DNA of 35,332 nucleotides from contig CALHBQ010000530.1 of assembly GCA_937930815.1 (NCBI GenBank), positions 1-35,332 on the forward strand, read 5' to 3'. Source of the stretch: an uncultured Saprospiraceae bacterium. Lineage in GTDB: Bacteria > Bacteroidota > Bacteroidia > Chitinophagales > Saprospiraceae. The first letter of the stretch is position 1. Each line of letters begins with the position of its first letter. The notes beneath the pieces are model-generated. The model ran no database searches and had not been told where the DNA came from. It worked only from the letters and a program-made list of their open reading frames with translations. The position numbers and the translations under genes were made by a program. Shown one piece after another: positions 26,493 to 35,332 of this stretch.

Positions 26493-27560
26493 CTAAGCTT
26501 TAAAATTCAATAGAAAGTTCTTGATCAGATCATTGAATTTTCCTCCTTCTCCAAAAAGAAAAGAAACTTCTACTGGCAAAACCATGATTGGAATTTTGTT
26601 TTGAATCAGAAATTGACGGTGCAATTCGAGCCGCATGGCATCTTTTTCTGTAGTAAGAATGACTTTTTTAGGAGAGTCAATTTTGTCAAATGTTTCTTTG
26701 AGGCGACCGATATCATGCGCCTTGAAATAGTGGTGATCTTCAAATGCTAAAACCTTTACAGAGTTAACCAAAGGTTTTAAATTGTTGAGCAAATAATCGG
26801 TATTGGCAATAGCACAAATGACCAAAACATCCCAATCTTTATCAATCTGAAATCGCTGGGACCAATTGAACATGTAGTATGGATAACCATAATTGTAGCG
26901 AGAGAAAAATATTTTTTGATGTGGAAAAGGTTTGATTTCCTGAATCATTTTTTCTTTTCCTTCCTCGGTCAAATCATGCGGACATTTTGAAATAACAATC
27001 ACATTTGCTCGCTCATAAGAAGAACGCCACTCGCGCAGTCGTCCCGAAGGCAGGAGGTAATCTTTCGTAAAAGGCTTTTCGTATTCAGTTAATAAAATAT
27101 TCAGTCCTGGATTGACAGATAAATGCTGGAAAGCATCGTCCAATAAAATCGCTTGCGTTTCAGGATGGTTTTGCATCAATTTAGGAATCGCGTAAGAGCG
27201 ATCTTCACCTACTGTCACCAAAATGTCTTGAAACTTTCGAGCATATTGCAATGGCTCATCACCCGATTGTTCCGCGTTGAAATTTGGTTTTATTTCTAAA
27301 TAGCCTTTTGTTTTTCGTTGATAACCTCTGCTCAATGTCGCGACTTCAAGGTAATCTTTTAGCAAGCGAATTAAGTATTCGATGTGAGGTGTTTTGCCGG
27401 TGCCGCCTATTGATAAATTTCCAACAGAAATAACTGGAACATTGAAAGTGATGCCTTTTAATAGCCCATTTCGATACAAAAAGTCACGAATACTGATGCC
27501 TATTCCATAAAGGAAAGAAATAGGGGCAAGCAATATTTTTATAAGTGTATTTTGTACCAT
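26493..27560 (-). CDS. lpxK: Tetraacyldisaccharide 4'-kinase
   Basis: VPVISVGNLSIGGTGKTPHIEYLIRLL, ATLSRGYQRKTKG, SGDEPLQYARKF, AILLDDAFQHLSVNPGLNILL. Start at MVQNTLIK (27560); the upstream extension of the ORF is repeat-derived. Confidence 0.93.
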   Translation of the reverse strand: MVQNTLIKILLAPISFLYGIGISIRDFLYRNGLLKGITFNVPVISVGNLSIGGTGKTPHIEYLIRLLKDYLEVATLSRGYQRKTKGYLEIKPNFNAEQSGDEPLQYARKFQDILVTVGEDRSYAIPKLMQNHPETQAILLDDAFQHLSVNPGLNILLTEYEKPFTKDYLLPSGRLREWRSSYERANVIVISKCPHDLTEEGKEKMIQEIKPFPHQKIFFSRYNYGYPYYMFNWSQRFQIDKDWDVLVICAIANTDYLLNNLKPLVNSVKVLAFEDHHYFKAHDIGRLKETFDKIDSPKKVILTTEKDAMRLELHRQFLIQNKIPIMVLPVEVSFLFGEGGKFNDLIKNFLLNFKA

Positions 27561-27570
27561 GACTTTTAAG

Positions 27571-27675
27571 ACTCTGTGAACCTCTGTGCCTCCTCTGTGA
27601 ACCTCTGTGTCCCAGTTTTCCACGATAAATTGGGACACAGAGACACACGGAGAAGCACAGAGCTACACAGAGAGA
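27571..27675. repeat. CTCTGTG / CACAGAG repeat cluster with inverted organisation
   Basis: CTCTGTG at 27572, 27582, 27593, 27603 and CACAGAG at 27636, 27656, 27666; perfect arms CTCTGTGTCCCA / TGGGACACAGAG (27603-27614/27631-27642). Confidence 0.9.
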
Positions 27676-27677
27676 TT

Positions 27678-28610
27678 TTAATTCTTCTCATCAAACTCCG
27701 CAACAATCTGAATCATCAATTGCACATCTTCAAAAAACTCTCGGATGAGGTCAAAACTGACATTCGATTGAAAAATAAATGGTTCCATCAAATCTTTATG
27801 CTCAGTTACGGCAATATAAATTTCTCTTCCTAAAATCGACATGTAAATTTCCTTACCCGTTCGATGGCGAAAATCTACAATTGCCTCCTGCATTTCAGGA
27901 GAAAGCAACCTTCTAAATGGAGCATCATCTGTTGCATAAGTCAAAAACGCCTCAGAATACATTTGGTTGCTTAGATAATCATCAACGCTTCTTCCTCCAA
28001 GTCGATTAAATTGCTTGATAGAACGAGTTAAGTATTGTCGAAACTCCTTTGGCAAAATAAGTATCGAACCTTTAACCTCATAATTGAGGGTCGCATGCAT
28101 GAAAACGCCCCTGAAAACATAATTGAGCCGACTCCTTACTTTTGAAAATTCGCGAACTTTTAATTCACACATTTTGAACGGAAGTTCGCCCAACTGACCT
28201 TCGATGTAATCTTCTCCTTTGTATTCGTCAGCAGTAGTGACAAATATTTTACTACCTAAAAATTCTTTTTTGGAAATGAATTTTTCTTCCTCATATTTCA
28301 GCGTTCCATAATTCACATCATTGTCCATGAAGTCCAAGACCAAGTTCATAACATTGGGTTTGAACGTACTTCTGAATTGTTGAAACTGATAAACCAGATA
28401 AGTCATGTAAAAACCAACTGGAATTAAAAGAAACAGGGTCACTGTCAAGATATCTAAAAAGACACTTAGCCCCATTAGCACAACTAAAAATAAAATGGAC
28501 AAAAAGAATAAACGCAATAAACGCCCACGCTTCTTTTCCATTCTCATCAATTCAGGATGAATGGTATGGTTGTAAAAAATCCGAAATTCTTCGAGTTTGT
28601 GTGGTGACAT
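27678..28610 (-). CDS. DUF3137-like membrane protein
   Basis: Two N-terminal TM helices followed by FISKKEFLGSKIFVTTADEYKGEDYIEGQLGELPFKMCELKVREFSK...FRGVFMHATLN. Confidence 0.8.
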   Translation of the reverse strand: MSPHKLEEFRIFYNHTIHPELMRMEKKRGRLLRLFFLSILFLVVLMGLSVFLDILTVTLFLLIPVGFYMTYLVYQFQQFRSTFKPNVMNLVLDFMDNDVNYGTLKYEEEKFISKKEFLGSKIFVTTADEYKGEDYIEGQLGELPFKMCELKVREFSKVRSRLNYVFRGVFMHATLNYEVKGSILILPKEFRQYLTRSIKQFNRLGGRSVDDYLSNQMYSEAFLTYATDDAPFRRLLSPEMQEAIVDFRHRTGKEIYMSILGREIYIAVTEHKDLMEPFIFQSNVSFDLIREFFEDVQLMIQIVAEFDEKN

Positions 28611-28754
28611 TAGATATTTCTCATATTAGAAGAGGTCAAATTTGTGAAAAATAAATTAAATCAAAGGTCAAACAACCATTTTCAGTGGAAATACCCTCTT
28701 TGTTTATGAAGAAATATGCTATTTTTTAAATAATACTATTAATTTTGCGCCCTT

Positions 28755-29603
28755 ATGAAAAAAACCTTGGTAAATTGGTTGGTTTTCGGTCTTTTGATAA
28801 TCCTATCTGCAACTGCTTGCAAAACGGAATATGAGAAGATTCGAACAAGTGGAGATGCGACTTCCATTTATAAAAAAGCTTATGACTATTATGAGCAAGG
28901 AAGATACATCAAAGCACAGGGTCTTTTTGAGTTGGTGATTCCTACTTATCGTGGAAAAAAAGAATTGGAAGACATCTATTATAAATACGCTGATACTTAC
29001 TTTCAAGATAAACAATATCTTTTAGCAGCTTATTATTTTAAGAACTTCTCTACTACTTTTCCGAATAGTCCGATGAGGGAAGATGCAGAGTTTATGTCAG
29101 CTTTTTCGAACTACCAATTATCACCTAATCCAAAATTGGATCAGACTTCAACTCAGAAAGCAATTGATGATTTTCAGTTGTATATCAACACTTTTCCAGA
29201 AAGCAAACGAGTTGGAGATGCAAATAAATTGATTGATGAACTGAGAGTTAAAATGGAGCAAAAAGCGTTGAATGAAGCGGAGTTGTATTTTAATTTAAGG
29301 CAATATCAGGCATCTGTTCTTTCAGGTGAAAATCTGTTGAAAGAATACCCTGAAACTAAGAATGGCGAGTATATTCGGTATTTGTTGGTAAAGGCTACTT
29401 ATAACTTGGCTGAAAATAGTGTCGTCACTAAACAACAGGAACGATTCGAAAACGTTAAGAAATACGCAGGAGACTTTCAAAAGAAATATAAAAAATCCAA
29501 ATATAAAGCACAAGTGGCTGATATGATGGATAAATCATTAAGTAAAATCAAATCTTTAGAAGATGAGCGATATCAAAACAAAAGTTCAAGGAGTAAATCC
29601 TAA
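28755..29603 (+). CDS. bamD: Outer membrane protein assembly factor BamD
   Basis: Lipoprotein with TPR-like YKKAYDYYEQGRYIKAQGLFELVIPTYRGKKELEDIYYKYADTYFQDKQYLLAAYYFKNFSTTFPNSPMREDAEFMSAFSNY. Confidence 0.92.
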   Translation: MKKTLVNWLVFGLLIILSATACKTEYEKIRTSGDATSIYKKAYDYYEQGRYIKAQGLFELVIPTYRGKKELEDIYYKYADTYFQDKQYLLAAYYFKNFSTTFPNSPMREDAEFMSAFSNYQLSPNPKLDQTSTQKAIDDFQLYINTFPESKRVGDANKLIDELRVKMEQKALNEAELYFNLRQYQASVLSGENLLKEYPETKNGEYIRYLLVKATYNLAENSVVTKQQERFENVKKYAGDFQKKYKKSKYKAQVADMMDKSLSKIKSLEDERYQNKSSRSKS

Positions 29604-29904
29604 TATCACCCCTCGTAATGTAAAAGAGTTTGTAAGAGATACAGGCAATATTTACGAAGCTTTGGTTGTAATTAGTAAAAGAGCTGCGCATTTGAGCGTA
29701 AATCTTAAGAAAGAACTACATGATAAATTGGATGAATTTGCAGTAAGCCCTGAAACGATTGAGGAGATTACTGAGAATAAAGAGCAAATCGAAATTTCAA
29801 AATTCTATGAGCGTTTGCCTAATCCGGCTATCATCGCTACTAATGAATTTTTTGACGAAGAATTGCATTATCACTTTAAGAACAAAGGAGGAGATAAGAA
29901 GTAA
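29563..29904 (+). CDS. rpoZ: DNA-directed RNA polymerase omega subunit (Bacteroidota type)
   Basis: NPNITPRNVKEFVRDTGNIYEALVVISKRAAHLSVNLKKELHDKLDEF; position after bamD. Overlaps bamD by 41 nt. Confidence 0.85.
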   Translation: MSDIKTKVQGVNPNITPRNVKEFVRDTGNIYEALVVISKRAAHLSVNLKKELHDKLDEFAVSPETIEEITENKEQIEISKFYERLPNPAIIATNEFFDEELHYHFKNKGGDKK

Positions 29905-29928
29905 TAATTTCTAATTACTTGATTCTTT

Positions 29929-29968
29929 AAAGACGGAGATGCTTCAACTTGAAGCATCTCCGTCTTTT
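29929..29968 (+). terminator. Rho-independent terminator after rpoZ
   Basis: AAAGACGGAGATGCTTC-AACTT-GAAGCATCTCCGTCTTTT. Confidence 0.9.
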
Positions 29969-30299
29969 ATTAAAAAGCTAACTTTTTTGATGGTGTTTCC
30001 GTCTTTATATCGCGACCAATTGACAAAGAATTTTAATTAGCCCTTGATTTTTCAATTAAAATAGATTTACTTTGTCAACGTTCCTGAGGAATTATTTTAA
30101 AGCGTACCTTAAATTTATGTTAAGAAAGATATAAATTCTGGTATTACTTGATAAGAAGTAGTTTCTTTGGCTTGGATTTTGGAAATCTTTCAATAATCCT
30201 TTCTTCTCAAATTTTTTCCTAATTAAATTTTTTCTATCCGATAGTAACTTTTACACTAAACTTAATCTGTTTTTCATTTAACCACTAAATGGTTTAGTC

Positions 30300-30881
30300 A
30301 TGAAAGTTACGCAATTGAATGATCAGCAACTGATCGGCCTTTATCTTGAGGGCAACGAAAGAGCATTCGAAGAATTACTCGGACGCTACAAGGAAAAAAT
30401 CTTCACTTCTATTTACCTTTTTGTAAAAGATACTGCCAAGGCAGAAGACATCTTCCAAGAGGTATTTATTAAAATTATTAAAACCTTACGGGAAGGTAAA
30501 TACAATCACGAGGGCAAATTTGGTCCTTGGGCGATGCGTATTTCCTACAACTTGTGTGTGGATTATTTCCGTAGAGGAAAGCGTCACTCTAAAGTTCAAG
30601 CAACAGATACATTTGACATTTTTGATGTCCTTTCATCTGATGAATTGAACGTGGAGCAACAGATGATGCGCAGCCAAACGCACAACAAAGTGCGTGAGTT
30701 GGTAGACATGCTTCCTCCAGAGCAACGTGAGGTTGTTATCCTTCGTCACTATGCCGATATGAGTTTCAAAGAAATAGCAGCAATGACGCGCGTAAGCATC
30801 AATACCGCTTTGGGTAGAATGCGTTATGCACTTATTAATATCCGTAAAATGGTTGAAGAACGCGACGTCGTTTTTCAGTAG
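30300..30881 (+). CDS. ECF-type RNA polymerase sigma-70 factor
   Basis: AKAEDIFQEVFIKIIKTLREGKY, FGPWAMRISYNLCVDYFRRGKR, LPPEQREVVILRHYADMSFKEIAAMTRVSINTALGRMRYAL. Confidence 0.93.
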   Translation: MKVTQLNDQQLIGLYLEGNERAFEELLGRYKEKIFTSIYLFVKDTAKAEDIFQEVFIKIIKTLREGKYNHEGKFGPWAMRISYNLCVDYFRRGKRHSKVQATDTFDIFDVLSSDELNVEQQMMRSQTHNKVRELVDMLPPEQREVVILRHYADMSFKEIAAMTRVSINTALGRMRYALINIRKMVEERDVVFQ

Positions 30882-30900
30882 AAAAAATAGCGTAACTTGA

Positions 30901-30944
30901 TCGTGGCACGAATGTCAATTTGTTAATTCGTGCCACGATTTTTT
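30901..30944 (+). terminator. Rho-independent terminator after the ECF sigma gene
   Basis: TCGTGGCACGAAT ... ATTCGTGCCACGA TTTTTT. Confidence 0.9.
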
Positions 30945-30957
30945 ACCTCAAAAACCA

Positions 30958-32469
30958 TTAGACTTTGGTAAAGCCCAAATACATTTTTCTTCGAAATTTG
31001 AGGCCTCCCAAAAACTGCTCTATTTCTGGTTGCCACATTTCTTGACCAGAATTTCCTAAATTCCACTCATCTCCCAAGCCGCGTTGCAACAAGGACGGAT
31101 TCACTCTATACGCTGCTGTTTTTAGTAGTTCCTTGTAATGCCAAGTTGACCAATTAAACGACTGTAATTTTGAGATATGCTCTTTCAAAGGGTTGATGAT
31201 TTTTTCGGAAAGGTCATCATCCCAGTGCTGTGTCGAATTTTTCAAATAGATGAATAATGGAACCAATTCTCCCAAAAGCTGCGGTTCCTTTGGAAGGCTC
31301 GCCATCGCCAATAAATTGAAAGTCTTATCGGAAAGCAAAGGCACCAATTCCTGAATTTGCCAAGACATGAAATTTAGATTGCTCTTTTCTTGCAACCAAT
31401 AATGTAGCAGGGGAGCGATCCATTTTTCATTTTTTTGTTCGAAACAGGCGTTGATTAAATGCTCTGCCATTACGTGCTTTTCATTACACTTCAAAAACAT
31501 GGGGACGAGTTCTTTGGGCTCGAATTCAAAATATGCTTCCCATTTTTCTAATGGAATTTTTGAAAACAACTGTCCCAAAATCACAGTTTTCATTCCTTTG
31601 GTAAGCGACTTCTTTTTATCGAAATGAATGACGGCTCCATATCGCTCATCAATTTCCTCAGGCAATTCGACTTGTATATTGACCTTCTTTAATAGGATAT
31701 ATTTTTTTAAAAGTTCGAAAAGTTGATTGCTGTATTCGCTATCTGGAATTTTCAGCAAAAGCTCACCCGCTATTTTTCTGATTTCTTTTCTGGATTCACT
31801 CAAACCTTTTTTTAGAAAAGGCTCGTCTTTTTTAGAAAGTCCAATTGCTAAAGTTTTTAAAAATTCGACTTTTGATTTATAGTCTTCTTCTGACCAAGTT
31901 GACGCTAATGCTTTGGTTGCTTTTTGAGGAGCAGTTTTTCGCCAATGTTTTAAAAGTAAGAGCCGAACTTCTTTAGAAGCAAATTTCCAATCGACTTCTA
32001 CTATTTGGTTGCCCAAATGCATCCAATCTACATTCTGCGAAAGCAGCCATTCACCTCGTTGACCGATTAAATGCTTGATGTCTTTCCAAAGTTTTTTGTT
32101 GGATTTTGATTCTTCGAATAATTCGGGAAGCATTGAAGGAGGCAGGACTTGTTGATACTGCTCCAACAATTCTAAAAATTCCTTTAATGCAGGCGCATGC
32201 ATTCCTTTTAAAATGACTTTCAAACTCTTGGTCGCTGCAGGTCCACAAGCGTTATCATCTAAATGCGTTTCAAGTTTTTCGAATTTGACTTTAGAATTGA
32301 TAACAGCCGTTTTTTTAGCTGCGCCATAAACCGACAATAACTGAAGTAATGCTTCCTCTGAAGAAGGGGCTTGTGGCAATTTGAACGCCTTCAATAAATC
32401 GTCTAACGAATCAGGTGAATCCGTTCGTTCCGTTCCGAGTAAGGTAGTTTTTATAAGTTCATCCCACAT
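30958..32469 (-). CDS. DUF5691-like protein
   Basis: MWDELIKTTLLGTERTDSP...PSMLPELFEES...LIGQRGEWLLSQNVDWMHL; TAATG overlap with the upstream gldH stop. Confidence 0.7.
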   Translation of the reverse strand: MWDELIKTTLLGTERTDSPDSLDDLLKAFKLPQAPSSEEALLQLLSVYGAAKKTAVINSKVKFEKLETHLDDNACGPAATKSLKVILKGMHAPALKEFLELLEQYQQVLPPSMLPELFEESKSNKKLWKDIKHLIGQRGEWLLSQNVDWMHLGNQIVEVDWKFASKEVRLLLLKHWRKTAPQKATKALASTWSEEDYKSKVEFLKTLAIGLSKKDEPFLKKGLSESRKEIRKIAGELLLKIPDSEYSNQLFELLKKYILLKKVNIQVELPEEIDERYGAVIHFDKKKSLTKGMKTVILGQLFSKIPLEKWEAYFEFEPKELVPMFLKCNEKHVMAEHLINACFEQKNEKWIAPLLHYWLQEKSNLNFMSWQIQELVPLLSDKTFNLLAMASLPKEPQLLGELVPLFIYLKNSTQHWDDDLSEKIINPLKEHISKLQSFNWSTWHYKELLKTAAYRVNPSLLQRGLGDEWNLGNSGQEMWQPEIEQFLGGLKFRRKMYLGFTKV

Positions 32470-33116
32470 TATTTTTGGAGATCAGTTTCTTCAATTTTTA
32501 ATGCAAATTTATTGATGCCACCCACGGGGCTTTCTCTCATGAATTGTTTTAAAACAAACTCATAACCACCTACTTCTTGAAAGTATATTTGCTGTTGGAG
32601 CGGAATTAATAAAGTGCAATTTTCACTGCCACAATCCCCTAACCATGCGCCATACTTATTTGCCAATTCCAATGAGATGACTTGTACATCTCTTTTTTTA
32701 GAAGGAAATAAGGTAGCTATCTGTACATATAGATTCTGATGACGATAGGCCATCGAGTGGTCGATTTCTAAATTCAGATTATAAACCTTACTTGTATCTG
32801 TTACTTCAAACTGGAAGGATAGAGAATCAGCATAAGTCCAATTGGAATCGACAATCGGTTTTTCTTCGTCGAATATGTAGTTTGGGCCGCAACTACATAA
32901 GAACGAAGTGAAAATAAGTAGAACGCTAAGATCAAGAATATTGCTAATGTTAGACCTTACTTGTCCCCCTTTGGAGGGGGATAAAGGGGGTGGACTTTTT
33001 AAGTATTGTGGAATATTCCACCCTCTGCTTATCGGCATCTCCCTCCAAAGGGAGACAAGTAACTCTTGGAATCTGTAAAGAAAAAAACATATCACTCTGC
33101 TCATTGATTTTGTCAT
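32469..33116 (-). CDS. gldH: Gliding motility lipoprotein GldH-like; true start uncertain
   Basis: FLCSCGPNYIFDEEKPIVDSNWTYADSLSFQFEVTDTSKVYNLNLEIDHSMAYRHQNLYVQIATLFPSKKRDVQVISLELANKYGAWLGDCGSENCTLLIPLQQQIYFQEVGGYEFVLKQFMRESPVGGI matches GldH organisation. Confidence 0.8.
   Translation of the reverse strand: MTKSMSRVICFFLYRFQELLVSLWREMPISRGWNIPQYLKSPPPLSPSKGGQVRSNISNILDLSVLLIFTSFLCSCGPNYIFDEEKPIVDSNWTYADSLSFQFEVTDTSKVYNLNLEIDHSMAYRHQNLYVQIATLFPSKKRDVQVISLELANKYGAWLGDCGSENCTLLIPLQQQIYFQEVGGYEFVLKQFMRESPVGGINKFALKIEETDLQK
32959..33060. repeat. ~102-bp palindromic repeat overlapping the gldH 5' region
   Basis: ACTTGTCCCCCTTTGGAGGGGGAT...GGGTGGA (32959-32994) versus TCCACCC...ATCTCCCTCCAAAGGGAGACAAGT (33017-33060). 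Confidence 0.85.
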
Positions 33117-33124
33117 TTTGGGTA

Positions 33125-33167
33125 AAAATAGACCATCCCGAACTTCTTACGAAATTCGGGATGGTTT
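33125..33167 (-). terminator. Terminator downstream of dnaJ
   Basis: Minus strand ACCATCCCGAA...TTCGGGATGGT followed by CTATTTTTA. Confidence 0.75.
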
Positions 33168-33198
33168 AGTATTGATATTATAGAATAAGATCTTTGCT

Positions 33199-33256
33199 CA
33201 TGTGCTCCTCGGCACTTCGACTGCGCTCAGCACAGCGCTTCGCTCGGAGTACACAT
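33199..33256. repeat. GC-rich palindromic intergenic repeat between dnaJ and its terminator
   Basis: TGTGCTCCTCGGCACTTCGACTGCGCTCAGCACAGCGCTTCGCTCGGAGTACACA: much more GC-rich than the surrounding sequence, with partial dyad symmetry. Confidence 0.55.
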
Positions 33257-33268
33257 AGTGGAGGTCTT

Positions 33269-34441
33269 TTAATTAAAGAAATCCTTCATCCTATCAAAGA
33301 AAGTTCTATCTCCTTTTTCTGGGTTTGGGTGGAAGTTTGGCATTTCGCGCATCTTTTCCAATATCTTTTTCTCTTCAGAAGTAAGTTCCTTTGGTGTCCA
33401 AATGTTTACATTGATGAGCTGATCACCTTTGCTATAACTTTGAACAGATGGCAATCCTTTTTCGCGTAAGCGGAACATCTTGCCTGCCTGTGTACCTGGT
33501 GGAACTTTGATTTTTACTTTACCATCGAGCGTTGGTACTTCAATCGAAGTTCCAAGTGCAGCATCAGCGAAATTGAGGTATAGTTCATAAATCACATTGT
33601 CGCCATTTCTAACAAAATGATCATGTGGTTTTTCCTCAATACTTATCAACAAATCTCCAGATGGGCCACCTTTGCTTCCTGAATTCCCATTGCCAGACAT
33701 TGATAATTGCATACCTTCTGCAACACCTGCTGGAATTTCAATTTCAATCAATTCATCTGAATAATTTCTACCATCACCTCGACAAGTGCCACATTTTGCA
33801 GTAATCTGACTTCCAGATCCTTGACAAGTTGGGCAAGCACCTGTGGTTTGCATTTGACCAAGGAAAGTAGTTCTCACCTGACGAACGACACCTGCACCTT
33901 TACAAGTACCACAAGTTTGCACAGAGCCAGAATCTTTTGCGCCACTTCCGCTACAAGTGCCACACTCTACCTGCTTTTTAACTTTGATTTTTTTATTGAC
34001 ACCAGTGGCAATCTCCTCCATCGTCAATTTGACTTTGATACGAAGGTTAGAACCTCGCTGGCCTCTCGCTCTTCTTCGTCCGCCACCTCTTGCTCCACCA
34101 GCACCGCCGAAGAAATCACCAAAAGGTGAATCATCTCCAAAGACACCGCCAAACTGAGAAAAAATATCTTCCATTGTCATGCCTCCTCGACCGCCTCCGC
34201 TGAAGCCGCCACCTTGTCCCATACCAGCATGTCCAAAGCGATCATATCTCGCTTTCTTTTGGTCATCGCTCAAAACCTCATACGCCTCTGCCGCTTCTTT
34301 GAACTTATCCTCTGCTGCTTTATTATCTGGATTTTTATCCGGATGATACTTCATGGCTACCTTTCGGTAGGCCTTTTTTATCGTATTCGCATCAGCAGAT
34401 TTGTCGACGCCCAATATTTCGTAATAATCTCTTTTTGCCAT
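33269..34441 (-). CDS. dnaJ: Molecular chaperone DnaJ
   Basis: J domain [40 protein letters not shown] region; four CxxCxGxG zinc motifs ([32 protein letters not shown]). Confidence 0.98.
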   Translation of the reverse strand: MAKRDYYEILGVDKSADANTIKKAYRKVAMKYHPDKNPDNKAAEDKFKEAAEAYEVLSDDQKKARYDRFGHAGMGQGGGFSGGGRGGMTMEDIFSQFGGVFGDDSPFGDFFGGAGGARGGGRRRARGQRGSNLRIKVKLTMEEIATGVNKKIKVKKQVECGTCSGSGAKDSGSVQTCGTCKGAGVVRQVRTTFLGQMQTTGACPTCQGSGSQITAKCGTCRGDGRNYSDELIEIEIPAGVAEGMQLSMSGNGNSGSKGGPSGDLLISIEEKPHDHFVRNGDNVIYELYLNFADAALGTSIEVPTLDGKVKIKVPPGTQAGKMFRLREKGLPSVQSYSKGDQLINVNIWTPKELTSEEKKILEKMREMPNFHPNPEKGDRTFFDRMKDFFN

Positions 34442-34443
34442 AA

Positions 34444-35025
34444 TTATTTACCAACCACGACTTTCGCGTGACGGATTATTTTTTCATTTAAGAAATAGCC
34501 CTTCTCAGTCGTATCTATAATTTTACCCTTCATCTCCTCTGTTGGGGCAGGTATTTCAGCAATTGCTTCATGCAATTCAGGATCGAAAACTTCGCCTGTT
34601 GACTCCATAGCTTTTAAGCCTTTTGTAGATAATACGCCAACGAATTTATTATACACCAACTGAACACCTTCTGAAAAGCCTTCACTGTTTTCGCTGCTTT
34701 CTGCGGCATTTTTTGCTCTGTCAAAATCGTCCATTACTGGCAACATTGCTGACAAGGTGTCCCTTGCAGCAGTGCTCAATAAATCCAATTTTTCTCTACG
34801 GCTTCTTTTTTTGAAATTTTCGAACTCTGCATAGATTCGCAAATATTTATCTTTTTGCTCTTCTACGTCCGATTTTAATTGACTTACTTCATCAATCTCC
34901 GTTGTTTCTTCCTCTGTAACTTCTTGATTTTCAGCAGTTTCTGCTGCATCTACTTGTTCTTCAACGGAATCAACTTGTGGCTTTTCGCCTTTACTTTTAT
35001 TTTCTTTTTTCGACTTTTTACTCAT
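34444..35025 (-). CDS. grpE: Nucleotide exchange factor GrpE
   Basis: [46 protein letters not shown]...[74 protein letters not shown]. Start at 35025 or 35040. Confidence 0.97.
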   Translation of the reverse strand: MSKKSKKENKSKGEKPQVDSVEEQVDAAETAENQEVTEEETTEIDEVSQLKSDVEEQKDKYLRIYAEFENFKKRSRREKLDLLSTAARDTLSAMLPVMDDFDRAKNAAESSENSEGFSEGVQLVYNKFVGVLSTKGLKAMESTGEVFDPELHEAIAEIPAPTEEMKGKIIDTTEKGYFLNEKIIRHAKVVVGK

Positions 35026-35185
35026 TTTCCAAAAAGACATTTATGATTTTATTGAATAAAGTATCAATCTGTCTGCCATGTCATTTTGGAAGGTCATTTT
35101 GTCAGGCATGGTTTAGGGTAGGAGAGGGTGAATAAAATCTGAGTTTGATTTTATTGGAAAGCGCATCTTTTTAGTTTGGTGAAGC

Positions 35186-35332
35186 TCATTTCAAAATCGC
35201 CGCTCCAACACTACACTCCAAACATCGCTTCTTATTACAATACTCATTTTTTAATTGCAGTAAAGCCTGAGTTTGCGCAGCTGATTCAGGCTTTACTCCT
35301 AAGTTTTTCCAACCATCAATAATTGAATTCTT
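35186..35332 (-). CDS. C-terminal fragment of a DUF2851-like protein, truncated by the window end
   Basis: Minus-strand open frame KNSIIDGWKNLGVKPESAAQTQALLQLKNEYCNKKRCLECSVGAAILK* to the window edge; not listed in the ORF track. CNKKRCLxC resembles the DUF2851 C-terminus. Confidence 0.65.
   Translation of the reverse strand, partial: KNSIIDGWKNLGVKPESAAQTQALLQLKNEYCNKKRCLECSVGAAILK

Noticed and set aside
27571-27675. Possible CRISPR array (short regularly spaced heptamers)
   Set aside because: Units are only ~7 nt with ~3-nt spacers and invert half-way; no CRISPR repeat length, unique spacers or cas genes.
33199-33469. 91 aa plus-strand ORF starting in the GC-rich repeat (RLRSAQRFARSTHSGG)
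   Set aside because: N-terminus is repeat-derived and the remainder is antisense to dnaJ; treated as repeat only.
33821-34471. Plus-strand ORFs of 66-102 aa across dnaJ
   Set aside because: Antisense shadow of the G/F and zinc-finger codons of DnaJ; composition is biased and not protein-like.
1-35332. Search for rRNA, tRNA, prophage or IS transposase genes
   Set aside because: No convincing tRNA cloverleaf, rRNA stretch, transposase or phage structural gene was recognised by eye; a tRNAscan-SE/Infernal run would be needed to exclude small RNAs.

Overview
This 35.3 kb window looks like chromosomal DNA of a Bacteroidota bacterium with T9SS/gliding functions: it has a GldH-like lipoprotein, a T9SS C-terminal sorting domain, BamD followed by RpoZ, and Bacteroidota-style ECF sigma factors. 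Most of it is housekeeping: ald, tsaE, purD, frr, thrA/thrB, lpxK, bamD, rpoZ, dnaJ, grpE, an M29 aminopeptidase, alkaline phosphatase and a DUF819 transporter-like protein. The most system-like locus is a compact four-gene operon at about 8636-10756. It encodes a coiled-coil protein, a coiled-coil plus roadblock/longin-like protein, a Ras/Rab-like small GTPase with unusual residues at the Ras-12 and Ras-61 positions, and a stand-alone PAS-like protein whose start overlaps the GTPase stop. Other notable signals are: (i) two diverged ~160-bp full-length imperfect palindromes with TTGTTTAAAG...CTTTAAACAA ends flanking thrA; (ii) several other unrelated palindromic repeats in gene gaps, one overlapping the 5' end of gldH; (iii) a PIN/NYN-like protein with apparently substituted catalytic acids; (iv) tandem 52-bp dyad repeats in front of an AAA-type ATPase with a DUF234-like nuclease end; (v) repeated TTTACAAA boxes between a sigma factor and an XRE regulator. 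All product calls come from reading the protein sequences; no database search was run.
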